In this document: one piece after another, positions 12,401 to 20,268 of the stretch
Layout of the letters: the number at the start of each line of letters is the position of its first letter
Numbering within the stretch: position 1 is the stretch's first letter
Assembly: GCA_037783545.1 (NCBI GenBank)
Contig: JBBELK010000298.1
Span: forward strand, 5,146,001 to 5,210,000
Length of the DNA stretch: 64,000 bases
Direction: 5' to 3'
Origin: Henricia sp. BOLD:AAB3569
Taxonomy: Eukaryota > Echinodermata > Asteroidea > Spinulosida > Echinasteridae
Position numbers and translations under genes: made by a program
The notes under the pieces: model-generated
What the model was told of the DNA's origin: nothing
Databases searched by the model: none
Seen by the model: the letters and a program-made list of their open reading frames with translations, nothing else

Positions 12401-15400
12401 ACTTTGGGGGCAGTTCTCAAGCTGCCCTTGGGTCAATCTTGCGACGACGCAGAAGAGGCGGCAACTAGGTTTTTATGACCGGGCTGCACCTGAGCTACGC
12501 TCGTCGACATCAGAATCATTCGGCGATTGTTTTGCGATCTGAGTGTAGTTCTAAAGGCATTACGACAACCGGATCAGGCGGCGCTAAAAAAAAAAATCAA
12601 CAATCGCAAGAGTTGAACATGTTCAACTTTTTAGACGATTGTCACAGCCAATAAAGGAAGTTCTATGGAAGAAAACAAGATGCGTGCATCACGCGCACTT
12701 AGCTCACACATCCATATTTCTTTAGCCAATCAGCGTGTGGAAAACTCACGCCATCATGCGTGACATGAGCATGGTCGCAATTATTTTGTGTCGAGTTGTC
12801 GCCACAGGATACTCGCACAATTCGTTCATTTTTGTGACCTGAGTGCTACATTTTTGCTTGATGCTGAGTGTTCTGTTGCAGCGCAAGAGAATCGCAGGTT
12901 GATCTGAGTGCAGCTTTAGGTGCCGAGCGTCAAGTGCCTGACGTTTTGAGCGCTCAATGTAGTTTTCATTTACGGTGTTCATATCAAAGATAATGTAGTG
13001 CCCTCGACGCAAAATAGATGAGTCGCCTTTTGGTGTAATCTGTGTTGTGGCGAAACGTTACAGCAGGATCCACGACTGGCATGTCAAACAGACACAAGGC
13101 GCGTCTAGATTGCTTACTCAAATGGCACCTTTTAGTACTTCACTCTATTGAATTGAGTGGTCTATCTTGTGCCTATGGTGCTATATCATTTTTGGTCCAC
13201 ACATCCATGGAGCATAAAAAAATGTTCAATAGTAAGAGGATTTATTCCAATGATTTTTTTTGTCTATAGTTTTGACGGTGCAGTATTGAGCATGCGAGCC
13301 ACAAGAGACATACAGCCAGGAGAAGAGATTCTGCATTGCTATGGTATGACAAAACCAGTGAACAGATTGCAATTAATGTACACAAAACTTTCTTCTTTAA
13401 GGCCATGACAACATTTTTAGATGAGTCTTTCCATAAAAATGAGAGCCGAAGTGTGACATTGTGATACATTTGTAAAAAGAAAAGTGCTTTTCCAAGTTAC
13501 CAAATTTGTAAAAAGAAAGTCTCGCGCAATTTTTAAATAGTGTAGAATTTTTTTCACAAACATTTCTCAGTTTCATAGTTTTGATATTTGATTGCTTTCC
13601 GGTGACGTCGCGCCTTCCATCCACCATTTTGGTTGTCATTTTTCATGACCCACATGGCTCGAGTGATAACCGGCCAAAAAATCAATAAAAGCGCATTGGT
13701 TGCACTTACCTCTGTTACTTAACCTTGCTTTATGTTGTTGCGCCATGGCTGTTGCATGGCTGTTGTATCGCTAAAGATAAAAATGTATTTCTTCAGGCAA
13801 AAAATTGTGATCAAGCAAAACCACTTTCGTTTTTTACAAGCTGCAGTGCATGCTCAATAATTTGAACGTATCGCAACGCGTGCGTGCGGCATCTTCGAAT
13901 GAAAGTACACTGGTGAGTAATTTTTATGCGTGTTCATGTGCGTCTAGTGGCGCGTGGGTGTACGCGTGTGACCGTTGACCACCAAACATTCGCGGATGTT
14001 CTACGTCACGGAAAGCAATCAATATTCGGGTAAATTGTTTAATGATACAAAAGGGGACAAAAGACATTTTTTAACTGTTACATTTCAAGTCTTTTTGACC
14101 AGTTCTGTTCTGAAAAAAGTAAGCTGCTCGTTTAACCCCCTCTTAGGAAACTTAATATTCTTTAACATTTCAGTAAAGGTTTCAAAAAGTCACTTGCATT
14201 AGTTTATTGAATAATTTTCATCTTGTTATAAAAATTACAGCAAACACCAATGTTAAATGACTTTAATTTAAACCTTGCTAATTTTTCTCAACTACAAAAC
14301 AGGACCTCATGCCAAACACATGACAAGAGATGACAGACAGAGGGCGCTTCAGAAAGAGTACTTTTTTACTTGCACTTGCCATGCCTGCTCATCAACACCT
14401 GATGATGAAATTGAGATGTGTGATTGGTCCAATGCATACGGGTATGTGTTTCAGTTTGAGCAAATCACAACAAATGTGCCACTGGGAGTTTGACGCAGAA
14501 AGACCACTTTCACTGTATCATGGGGAAAAAGTTGACATGTACATGTACATTGCTAGTCATGTGATAAAGCTGATAGCATGTATATTATCTCCAGGAATTG
14601 TAGCATAGATTTGTTTTCTTCGCAAACACTTTGTATTAATACTGTGTTTTAATACTGTAGGCTTCCTGAATAGAATTTAATCTCTAATCAGGTATTTCTT
14701 TTTAAATCAAACCTTGGTAAATGAGTTCACCGTCAACTGCACAGTCAAAAATGCCCTTTCCAACAGAATATCTTGGTGGCATCCGAATTGCCAATTAAAG
14801 GCCCTATATAATTTAGTTCTGAACAATCTCTATTTTTTTTGTAAATAAGTTAGATTGATACACAAGTTATTCGCATAAATATGTTATTTTTAGGATTCGT
14901 TATTTAGAGTTCATAGACATGACAGGTTTTTGTGTTTACTATTTTTTTTTCATGACCTCTCCCAAACAGTTGCTTAAGATGCGGACACGTTCTTCAGGTT
15001 CAAAGCAAAGGAGAAAACCAAGTTGGAGTTTGTACAAATGGCAAATGCAGACACAAGCACAGTCTGAGAAAGTTATGCAAGGTGATTGCCACTAGACAAT
15101 CTTGTGAGAGGCCTCAATATCAGGAAAAGTAGTATGCAAATATATAGCATGATTTGAGCAAGCTCAGTGGATAGGGACCCATCCATAAAGTACGTGTGCT
15201 GGGGGTGTTAGAGCCAATGTGTACACCCAACGTTAAAGTATATGGGTGACGCAGAGCTGCCGACCCTCACGGATTTTGGGGAAGACATCTGGGAAAATCT
15301 GTTCATTTCGTGACTCCAAAGTTCCAAACACATCTAAAAATCCCCAAGGTTGTTAATTGACAATCCAGGAGGGTTTTTATCCATGTCAGGACTCGCCAAA

Positions 15401-18400
15401 TTCTGAAGAATCTGTTGCAAAATCTGGGAGGGTTGGCAGCTCTGGTGACATCACACATTTTGCGTATAGGGGGTGGTCTAAAAAGTCGGCATTTTGTGCT
15501 TACGTACTTTATGGACGGCCCCTTAATCGGTTGTCTAACAGTACTTGCATGTTTACGCTCAAGGGCCAATTTCATAAAGCCTGTAATTTTAAGCACCTAT
15601 TTTCTGCTTAAGCACTCGCCAAACCAAACTGCATGCTAACCTTAGTGGCGGATCCAGTCTCATTCAAATACAGGAATACAAAGGAAAAGCGGGGGCTACA
15701 GCCCCCTGAAATCCATTGTATTCCTGTATTTTAATGAGGCTGGATCTGCCACTGAACCTAATGTTTTTGTGCTAACGCAATGCCATTTATTTTCCCGTCA
15801 CCATACACGGCAAAATTTGATGAGACGTGTATTGATTGCTTTCCGTGACGTAGAACATCCGGGAATGTTTGGGTGTCATTGGTCACGCGCGTACTGCGCG
15901 TGCCAATAGATGCACATGAACACGCATACAAAAATGCCGCACACGCGCGTTGCGATACGTTTAAATTATTGAACATGTAGTCACCTTGTAAAAACGAAAG
16001 TGTTTTTACTTGATCGCGATTTTTAGCCTGAAGAAATACATTTTATCGATACAACAGCCATGGCGCAACAACATAAAGCAAGGTTAAGCAACAGAGGTAA
16101 GTGCAACATTTTTTTTGCTTTTTGGCCAGTAATCACTCGAGCCACGTGCACGTGGGTCACGAAAAATTAAACCCAAAATGGTGGATGGCAGGCATGACGT
16201 CAACGGAAAGCAATCAATTTAAACAGAAACCCAACTTACAGCTGTTATTGAAAAAGCCTAGTCATGTAAAAATACTTACTCTAAAGCTACAGATGAATTA
16301 GATGTGGTCATTCACGTTTGTGGGTACAAGGCTATGATTTACCAAGCAGGACTGGTTACGTAAAGCATTACGTAGAGCATTTTAAAATTTCTGCCATTTT
16401 TCTCGTTTATTGTTGTATAGGAGAAGATGAGGGCATCCAATCTTTTCCAGTTGGCCCAGCAATTAATTGATTGCAATAAGATTGAAGGTAGGTACGAGGC
16501 CAATAAATCAACATTATGGTTATTTTAAAGAAGTCATCCAGAGCTCCCGAAATAGTACTTAATAATTTGTTCTTGTGTAGACTAATCCAAACATCGGCCA
16601 TATAACTTTGTTTTTCCAATGACAGAAAGTCTGGCTTGCCTGCATGAAAGCTACACCATTCAGTGTGATGTCTTGTATAAACACCACAAGGCAGTGGCAG
16701 AGACCGAGGATTGTCTGGCGAAATGTTATTCCCTTACTGGTAAGCAATAGGATTAGGGGATTTCAGCACTTTTGAAGTAGACTCTGATATCCCAAAAAGG
16801 AACCGCGATTTCATTCGGAATCGATTCCATTTTTGGATGGGAAAACATTAAAGATGCAGGCTCGTCAATGCGCGAGGAACAATTTTTTGCCGCGAAATTC
16901 ACCGTGCTCCATACTGGTTGGGCAGTCAGCTGTTACGATCCCGGACGGTGCATGGCTTATTGGTTTATGTACGTACATACAACCCCCACGTACGCGCGCG
17001 CGTGATCCGACTTCATATCGTTCGCTGTCAAGCGTGCCTGCACGCTCCGGGATCGTAAGAGCTCGGGCAAGGTAGGGAGCTTGGTGAATTTCGTGGCACG
17101 AATTAGCTCATCGAGCATTGACAAGCCCTCCGTCCTTAAGTTCGTTTACATTGATTATACTGCATACATGTACTATATGCAGACGATGATCCAATTATTG
17201 GCACCGAATAGAGCTTTTGCACCGGCGGCCATGACAGGGGGCAGGTTTTCATAATTAAATGATGTGACAATAGATCCACAAAGTGACTACTCATGTTTGA
17301 CATACTGTGACAATGTGACTGCCCCCTGTTATGGCCGCCGTGCAAAGGCTCTATAGCACTACATGTTCATTAAATGATGCCGACCTGTGGCACAGACATG
17401 TTCCTGATATGCGGAAATGATCAGAGGCTGAATAATCTTGCAGAAATTAAGTGTTGTGGCTTCAGAATTTCTAGGTAATTTCTAGAAGCAAGCTATCACT
17501 GGGAATCGAATCCTTCTGGAAATCAATCCTCAATTTTTTTTTTTAAATGTGGAATCATGATTCTGATTCTCCCAAAGTTGAATCGATTCTACTCGAATGC
17601 AGCGTGGAATCACCCAAGCCTACTTACCAATAATTTCTAGATTGTTATGACTCCACAAGTTGCACTAACCTTGTGCAAGTTCTCTAACTTACTTTTCGAA
17701 TATTTTAATGAAATATTCAATCGAATATCAAAAATGTGACGTGCTCTGTGAAAATTAGTCACTTTTTGCACAACCTGGACCGAGGTTTGATGAGTTGCCA
17801 GTTAATGTTTGCCTTCTTTGTCATTTAATAATGTGTATGGATTTTTAAAAAGGTGTGTATTTACCATGTTTTTGCACCAAGTTTGCTTTCACAATGTTCT
17901 TGTGTATGCCAAACAAAACATGTACAAATGTACACTGTGACCCAAGGAGTGGTTGTCATATTTGACTCTTTTTACAGGTGACTTTAAAAAGGCCGGGACG
18001 TATCTGCGACTGAGTGTGGCTACAGTGGAGAAACAGTTTGGAGCAGAGAGCATTGAGCTGGCTCATGAACTGCACAAACTGGCCCAGGTCCTATTCAATG
18101 GGTAGGTCAGTAGTTCATGTGTTAAGTTTAATATGAATATAGGGGGCGGGGTGGGGAAGAACACACATTGCAGTTCCACTGCGTGTCTCTTCATTGTGTC
18201 ACTGAGACACGATACATGTACTGATACACCACCACCCTCCCAAACCTTATTCATATGAGAATGTATCCAATGTTCGTATCCAATCCTTGCCACAAGAAGT
18301 GGTCATTATCGTTTGCTGACCGATAAGATATGTTATACAGGCATGTAACTTTTAAGATGATCCGCTGATACCTTTAAAAAAAATTTTTCCTCATCTTTCC

Positions 18401-18686
18401 TATTAAAAATGAAAAAGAATTTTTAGTTTTTTGTTTTTTGTAATGACACAGTTACATGCCTGGTTATATCTCTCAACCTTCTCATCCTTTTGGTCAGAGG
18501 ATATCTTGTATTTCTTTTTTGATTGTATAATTTTTGCATTTGTTTCTTTTTTTCTTCAGAGGTGAAATACAAGAAGCCCTTGGCATCATAGGTGGAGCCA
18601 TTAGGTTGCTGACGCTCCACTATGGCCCAAACCATGCAGATGTGCAGGAGCTGAATCAGATGAAAATGTGCTTGCTGTCGATTTAA
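325..18686 (+). CDS. SMYD4: SMYD4, SET and MYND domain protein (3' 15 exons, 5' end outside window)
   Basis: Putative protein-lysine methyltransferase of the SMYD family. Joined exons 325-448, 3242-3301, 3977-4028, 4946-5078, 6174-6298, 9237-9345, 10194-10964, 11662-12221, 13270-13343, 14303-14441, 14970-15081, 16421-16487, 16626-16739, 17978-18101 and 18560-18686 give 896 codons and a TAA with matching phase at every junction. Seen in order: TPR-like N-terminus (RKGQCLHKLG), start of the split SET domain, MYND zinc finger (CHYC, CPSC, YCSDQC, HWLEC), linker ending YRAVYNLMPHTEHH, SET core (LLNHACEPN, GEEILHCYG), post-SET cysteines (CTCHAC, CLRCG) and C-terminal helical repeats ending NQMKMCLLSI. 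This order matches vertebrate SMYD4, which unlike SMYD1-3 has N-terminal TPRs. Known from the family: SAM-dependent methylation and a heart-development role in fish; neither is shown by this sequence. Odd points: a 39-residue repeat block in exon 7, a Ser/Asn-rich insert in exon 8 and a GC donor after exon 8. No start codon is in view. Confidence 0.95.
973..3202 (+). mobile_element. Fossil pogo/jerky-like DNA transposon with 27-bp perfect inverted ends
   Basis: The ends 973-999 and 3176-3202 are perfect reverse complements, starting TACCGTAATTTTCGGAATAT and running into AAGCCGC, with TA at each outer edge as in Tc1/mariner-pogo targets. Further copies of TATAAGCCGC lie just inside both ends (about 1012, 1049, 3129 and 3167). 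The interior holds a broken transposase: a + strand reading frame at about 2065-2310 contains FTVVLACTASGKKLKPMVIN, typical of DDE_1 (pogo/Tigger/jerky) transposases, and ends in a stop. It lies in the SMYD4 intron between the first two visible exons and is inactive as read. Confidence 0.85.
2065..2310 (+). pseudogene. Pogo/jerky-type DDE transposase fragment
   Basis: An 81-codon open stretch with the DDE_1 signature TVVLACTASGKKLKPMVI. The rest of the catalytic domain is broken by stops and frame changes. It is a remnant, not a host gene. Downstream text to about 3030 has other short open frames without recognisable homology. Confidence 0.7.
3242..3301 (+). CDS. SMYD4: SMYD4 exon b
   Basis: Acceptor TTTTCTGTTATAG, donor AAAG|GTCAGT; phase 1 in and out. 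It encodes FEQALQSLERAANLTSEKK, the helix following exon a in the TPR-like region. Confidence 0.88.
3411..3821. repeat. Foldback MITE family A, copy 1
   Basis: Arms of nearly 200 bp face each other: the left arm contains GCATTTTGGCAACACAGACC, and the right arm GTCTGTGTTGCCAAAATGCC and GGAAAGACCCA. A second, interrupted copy spans 24201-25541. It lies in a SMYD4 intron. Confidence 0.85.
3977..4028 (+). CDS. SMYD4: SMYD4 exon c
   Basis: Acceptor TTATTTCTGCAG, donor TCAAG|GTAAAA; phase 1 in, phase 2 out. It encodes SLRLGLEKLHQSCLNS. The short length makes it weaker alone, but phase and position fit. Confidence 0.8.
4283..4848 (+). repeat. Composite hairpin element E, copy 1
   Basis: The body 4283-4674 has inverted ends (CATTCATAAATACCTT and AGGTATTTATGAATG). 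It is followed by a long hairpin 4675-4848 (GATTAAAAGTGGGTTTGGCC ... AAACCCACTTTTAATCCC). The same composite lies reversed at 39797-40310. A third, body-only relative is at about 44144-44360. Confidence 0.85.
4946..5078 (+). CDS. SMYD4: SMYD4 exon d (linker to SET start)
   Basis: Acceptor TTTGTTTCAG, donor CTTGTG|GTGAGA; phase 2 in, phase 0 out. It encodes the linker ending SASCSVGLRQSTDKGRYLV, aligning with the start of the split SET domain of SMYD4 (SSSVGL...KGR). Confidence 0.9.
5275..5653. mobile_element. MITE with AAGTTGCACTGTCCG ends
   Basis: A 15-bp perfect terminal inverted repeat (5275-5289, 5639-5653) bounds about 380 bp with no coding potential. Target duplication unclear. It lies in a SMYD4 intron. 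Confidence 0.7.
5745..5885 (-). mobile_element. Degraded SINE fragment
   Basis: It contains AAAGTGCCTTGCCCGAGGGC, the reversed core shared with the SINEs at 8403, 38763, 55166 and 60995, followed by a decayed B-box (AAATTCAAACC). Confidence 0.5.
5956..6142. mobile_element. MITE with TAAAGCCCGC ends
   Basis: The inverted ends are about 30 bp (TAAAGCCCGCTGCACACCTT / AAGGTGTGCGGCGGGCTTTA), total 187 bp. It ends about 30 bp before the MYND-start exon of SMYD4. Confidence 0.8.
6174..6298 (+). CDS. SMYD4: SMYD4 exon e (SET-N and first MYND cysteines)
   Basis: Acceptor TTTGCATATAG, donor ACC|GTATGT; phase 0 in, phase 2 out. It encodes ADMPLHAGELIIRETPYAVV followed by HCHYCC, the first zinc-ligand pair of the MYND finger. 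The intron interrupts the finger, and the next exon completes it. Confidence 0.93.
6355..6622 (+). repeat. Interspersed repeat family R, copy 1
   Basis: Reverse-complement match to 39062-39339; shared text includes GACCGTTTTT, CTATCGCGCGAG and ACTTTGTCG. The starts AAAGGTGCACACCAGCC and reversed CGGTGTGTTCCTTTAA suggest a defined end. Confidence 0.7.
6848..7155. mobile_element. GTCGCCCTA-type MITE, copy 1
   Basis: The ends are inverted (AATGCTAGA ... AATAGGGCGACA / TGTCGCCCTATTCTAGCATT), and the interior holds short tandem units of the type GACCTAAACAAAATGGTTTT. A relative is at 54803-55122. Confidence 0.8.
7251..7440 (+). repeat. Interspersed repeat, copy 2
   Basis: Direct-orientation relative of 25-207, in another SMYD4 intron, with scattered substitutions and small indels. 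Confidence 0.65.
7464..8311 (-). mobile_element. Non-autonomous TIR element (AGCCCTTTTCACACGA) with an internal lysine-rich frame
   Basis: The 16-bp perfect inverted ends AGCCCTTTTCACACGA (7464-7479 and 8296-8311) are flanked by TAT and TAA, close to the TWA target duplication of PIF/Harbinger elements. Inside, the minus strand holds 171 open codons (7598-8113) with a basic stretch, STKKRSAKEETDSSKKRKKS. I recognise no family. It may be a captured exon or chance. Confidence 0.75.
8403..8771 (+). mobile_element. tRNA-derived SINE, full length
   Basis: The head has pol III boxes (A-box TGGCCGAGTGG at 8407, B-box GGGTTCGATTCC at 8461) resembling Leu/Ser tRNA. The body contains CTTGAGCAAGGCACTTAATC and TCCTTCGGAAGGGATGTAAA, and the tail is (AAAT)n. 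Related minus-strand copies lie at 38763-39061, 55166-55447 and 60995-61170. Confidence 0.9.
9074..9145 (-). mobile_element. tRNA-like SINE head or tRNA pseudogene
   Basis: Read on the minus strand it folds as a 72-nt cloverleaf: acceptor GCCCAGA/TCGGGGC (6 of 7 pairs), D-stem GCTC/GAGC with AGTTGGTA loop, anticodon stem TTGGC/GCCAA, and T-arm CTGGGTTCGAATCCCAG. The anticodon loop CATGTAT has A instead of U at position 33, so a working tRNA is doubtful. It lies about 90 bp upstream of the SMYD4 MYND exon, on the opposite strand. Confidence 0.6.
9237..9345 (+). CDS. SMYD4: SMYD4 exon f (MYND zinc finger)
   Basis: Acceptor TTATTATACAG, donor CACACC|GTGAGT; phase 2 in, phase 0 out. It encodes CPSCTEVQYCSDQCLQSAQE and AYHWLECG, supplying the remaining Cys and His ligands of a canonical MYND finger. 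Confidence 0.96.
9429..9485 (+). repeat. Short tandem repeat of TTACATGT/AATTGTTACATG
   Basis: Repeated TGTTACATGTAATTGTTACA-type units of about 23 bp, just after the SMYD4 MYND exon. Confidence 0.7.
9890..10170 (+). repeat. Interspersed family K with internal tRNA-like segment
   Basis: Text such as AACTAATTTATTTGGTTC, GGGGAGGTATTTTATAT and AACAAAATCCATTTTCTCGA recurs at 21935-22255 and, reversed, at 42780-43050. This copy also contains a minus-strand tRNA-like head at 9981-10051 (GAAGCTCAGTTGGTAGCAC, GGGTTTGAAT). It ends beside the long SMYD4 exon. Confidence 0.6.
9981..10051 (-). mobile_element. tRNA-like SINE head
   Basis: The minus strand reads GCCTTGAAGCTCAGTTGGTA (A-box) and TCTCGGGTTTGAATACTGAT (decayed B-box) about 30 nt apart. 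It is a SINE remnant rather than a tRNA gene. Confidence 0.5.
10194..10964 (+). CDS. SMYD4: SMYD4 exon g (long exon with four 39-residue repeats)
   Basis: Acceptor TTTGTCTTTGCAG, donor CTGTG|GTATGT; 257 codons, phase 0 at both ends. The start (VDTLAWLSLRMLLRGY) and end (YRAVYNLMPHTEHHATQELF) align with SMYD4. Between them lies an insert of four imperfect repeats with unit starts near 10434, 10551, 10668 and 10782 (spacing 117, 117 and 114 nt). Shared features are SQ at the unit start, LCE in the first two units and a Cys pair near the unit end (CSGEC, CCGKC, CTRC). Human SMYD4 has only a short linker here as I recall it, so the repeat looks lineage-specific. Confidence 0.93.
11662..12221 (+). 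CDS. SMYD4: SMYD4 exon h (SET core, GC donor)
   Basis: Acceptor TTTGTTTTCCAG. The exon ends ATTGCAAG followed by GCAAGT, a GC-AG intron; phase 0 in, phase 2 out. The N-terminal part is Ser/Asn/Asp-rich and low complexity. The C-terminal part carries LQQLKCNAHAVTAIE and VRLAIAVYPTASLLNHACEP, the SET NHxCxPN motif. The nearby GT at 12226 would leave the next exon out of frame. Confidence 0.93.
12360..13025. other. SMYD4 intron, no recognised feature
   Basis: Intron sequence between exons h and i. Short open frames only. Pieces such as CGACAACTCGAC-like text and TTTTGAGCGCTCAATG resemble old repeats, but no bounded element was found. Confidence 0.4.
13270..13343 (+). CDS. SMYD4: SMYD4 exon i (SET core)
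   Basis: Acceptor TTTGTCTATAG, donor CTATG|GTATGA; phase 2 in, phase 1 out. It encodes FDGAVLSMRATRDIQPGEEI and LHCY, the C-terminal SET motif GEEI-x(2,3)-Y that forms the SAM/lysine channel. Confidence 0.95.
13588..14022 (+). mobile_element. MITE pair member 1 (TTGATTGCTTTCC ends)
   Basis: Bounded by TTGATTGCTTTCC and GGAAAGCAATCAA. It is the reverse complement of 15832-16217 (shared ACTTACCTCTGTTACTTAAC, CAACAGCCATGG reversed). The two copies flank SMYD4 exons j and k in opposite orientation. Confidence 0.85.
14303..14441 (+). CDS. SMYD4: SMYD4 exon j (post-SET)
   Basis: Acceptor ACTACAAAACAG, donor TACGG|GTATGT; phase 1 in, phase 2 out. It encodes RQRALQKEYFFTCTCHACSS, the post-SET CxCxxC cysteine cluster. 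Confidence 0.94.
14970..15081 (+). CDS. SMYD4: SMYD4 exon k (Cys-rich)
   Basis: Acceptor CTCTCCCAAACAG, donor TGCAAG|GTGATT; phase 2 in, phase 0 out. It encodes CLRCGHVLQVQ, then VCTNGKC and KLCK, the second cysteine pair region after the SET domain. Confidence 0.9.
15172..15535. mobile_element. MITE (CCATAAAGTACGT ends) with a second MITE inside
   Basis: The outer ends are GGGACCCATCCATAAAGTAC and ACTTTATGGACGGCCCC. Within it, 15253-15443 is bounded by AGAGCTGCCGACCCTC and GAGGGTTGGCAGCTCT, a nested insertion. It lies in the SMYD4 intron after exon k. Confidence 0.75.
15643..15753. repeat. 111-bp palindromic MITE
   Basis: Arms AGTGGCGGATCCAGTCTCAT and ATGAGGCTGGATCTGCCACT, extending inward through CAAATACAGGAATACAA / TTGTATTCCTGTATTTT. 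Confidence 0.85.
15832..16217 (-). mobile_element. MITE pair member 2 (inverted copy of 13588-14022)
   Basis: Ends TTGATTGCTTTCC and GGAAAGCAATCAA, interior reverse-complementary to 13588-14022. It is slightly shorter. Confidence 0.85.
16421..16487 (+). CDS. SMYD4: SMYD4 exon l
   Basis: Acceptor TTATTGTTGTATAG, donor GAAG|GTAGGT; phase 0 in, phase 1 out. It encodes a helix with NLFQLAQQLIDCNKIE at the start of the C-terminal helical repeats. Confidence 0.88.
16626..16739 (+). CDS. SMYD4: SMYD4 exon m
   Basis: Acceptor CCAATGACAG, donor TACTG|GTAAGC; phase 1 in and out. It encodes LHESYTIQCDVLYKHHKAVA and LAKCYSLTG, matching the helix pair of the SMYD4 C-terminal region. Confidence 0.92.
16889..17097. 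repeat. Palindromic MITE inside 16780-17622
   Basis: Arms of about 50 bp with TTACGATCCCGGA / CTCCGGGATCGTAA near their inner ends. Confidence 0.8.
17209..17353. repeat. 145-bp palindromic MITE
   Basis: Arms of about 35 bp (GGCGGCCATGACAGGGGGCA / TGCCCCCTGTTATGGCCGCC) around an unpaired centre. Confidence 0.85.
17978..18101 (+). CDS. SMYD4: SMYD4 exon n
   Basis: Acceptor CTCTTTTTACAG, donor CAATGG|GTAGGT; phase 1 in, phase 2 out. It encodes YLRLSVATVEKQFGAESIEL followed by AHELHKLAQVLFNG, closely resembling vertebrate SMYD4. Confidence 0.95.
18560..18686 (+). CDS. SMYD4: SMYD4 terminal exon
   Basis: Acceptor TTTTTTTCTTCAG; phase 2 in; stop TAA at 18684-18686. It encodes LTLHYGPNHADVQELNQMKM and CLLSI, the SMYD4 C-terminus. 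Confidence 0.95.
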
Positions 18687-18701
18687 TAATGGAGGTGATT
18701 T

Positions 18702-18707
18702 AATAAA
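18702..18707 (+). terminator. SMYD4: SMYD4 polyadenylation signal
   Basis: A canonical AATAAA starts 15 nt after the stop codon, which would give a very short 3' UTR. A second, longer 3' UTR using a later signal cannot be excluded. Confidence 0.6.
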
Positions 18708-18709
18708 GG

Positions 18710-19117
18710 CCCTGCATCATTTGCAAGATAAATCTTTTTACAGATTCGTGGAATAAGAGTAACATATTTAAGGAAGAATGTTGGTAAACTAGCCTGAAGA
18801 AATTTTAGCTATATAGATGCATCAATGCTTCAAAAAACCTTGAAAATCTATAAATGGATTTTGTGTACTAGTGAATGGTAAAAAAAGTCCCAAGCACCGG
18901 GACTTTTTTAGAAAACCACCTCGGGTTGTCAATTTTCAACATGAAATACCATTTTGGAGGGAAATAAATTCATGTGGTGTTTGTTACCATTGCTATCAAC
19001 ACTTTGAGTAAGGTTTTTCTTGTCAACTCATGAAAAACAAAATAATTTGCAACATGGTAAAATTTCAAAAAGTCAAACTTCGAGAATAACTCTGCTATAA
19101 GAACCGCTGATATATAC
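18710..19117. other. SMYD4 3' flank, no gene seen
   Basis: AT-rich flank. The only structure is a small hairpin near 18882-18912 (AAAAAAGTCCC / GGGACTTTTTT). Confidence 0.5.
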
Positions 19118-19279
19118 TGCAAGATATGAGACCGAGTGACTTCCCTCCCCCTACCGCCCCTATACCTCAACACACTCTTCCCTTTTTTTAACGTACGACT
19201 ACCCCCTAAAATTCATCGGATGTTCGACATACAATGGGGGAACAATGGAAGGGGGAGTCACTCGGTCTCGCATCTTGCA
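19118..19279. mobile_element. MITE with TGCAAGATATGAGACCGAGT ends
   Basis: The ends TGCAAGATATGAGACCGAGT and ACTCGGTCTCGCATCTTGCA are near-perfect inverted repeats of about 28 bp around a pyrimidine-rich centre. Confidence 0.85.
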
Positions 19280-20169
19280 CCAAAGGACCTATATTATTAT
19301 TATTATTTATTCGGCCAACACAAGCAACAATACAACAGAATATTCCTATAAACGAGAGAGGAAATAAATAGGGTAATAAATTGATAAGTATATAAATTAA
19401 AAAATTAAAAAAAAAAACCAATTCAAGCTCATTCTTTGCAATTCATGCACGATTATTATGTTGCGAAGACATTACAAGTGTTATTTTTCTAAAAACCCTT
19501 TATACAGGATTTGCATTTTAATAAACCGTTTAAGTAGTTATATGCACAGGTTATAAATAAACATCTTTCATCAAATTTTCTCATGGCATGAATTTGGTTA
19601 CGGGTAGTTTGCGTTATGTTGAAGTGTAAAGTTTGAGGCAGAAATAGTCGACACTGGCTCACGAACATCATGAACTGAACATGCTTAATGCTCAAGTTTA
19701 CCATGTTTTACTGCCAACGAAATTCAAGGAATTTTGCTGAATTACATGTACATTGATTGTATGTATGATAAAGTATTGATGAATACAAATAAATGTGTGT
19801 TAGGCCGGTATTTAACATTTGGTTTAAAACTGGCTTGGATGCATTGTAATAATAAAAATATAAATGTTGGATTCTTGTATAGCGCACATGTCTACCCTGC
19901 AGGGTCCTCCTGGCGCTGTTGCCATTATAATCGCTGCCATCGGGGAATCAACAGAACCATGTCATGATGATCTGCACGATGACCTGCACGTTTATAGCTA
20001 CTAGGCGATTTGTGCAGTACCAGACAGATACAGATAACTAGGTGGCTGCACGGCCAGGGTGCACAACCGTATCAGCACTTAGATTGTGGCATTCCCCATA
20101 ACAGCTTCCCAAACATCGCTTGGGTTGAAGAGGCAATTGAGCTTTGAGTGTTTTTCCCGCAAACACGTT

Positions 20170-20268
20170 GGTACAAGCATGGGTACAAGTGGGGCTCGAA
20201 CCCATAACCCCTCGATCACGAGCACAGCTGTGTACCCAGTAGACCACACGTACCCTTGGCTTTGCCTC
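20170..20268 (-). mobile_element. tRNA-derived SINE remnant
   Basis: The minus strand reads GGGTACGTGTGGTCTACTGG, then TGATCGAGG and a B-box-like ATGGGTTCGAGCCCC. Flanks (19970-20170) resemble no other copy here. Confidence 0.55.

Larger units (their letters stand above)
16780..17622 (+). mobile_element. AGGCTTGGG-type element, copy 1, with two nested palindromes
   Basis: The right end GGAATCACCCAAGCCTA and the left text GGAATCGATTCCATTTTTGG match the reversed element at 32784-33232. Nested inside are palindromes at 16889-17097 (CCGCGAAATTCACC / GGTGAATTTCGTGGC) and 17209-17353 (TAGAGCTTTTGCACCGGCGG / CCGCCGTGCAAAGGCTCTA). All lie in one SMYD4 intron. Confidence 0.7.
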
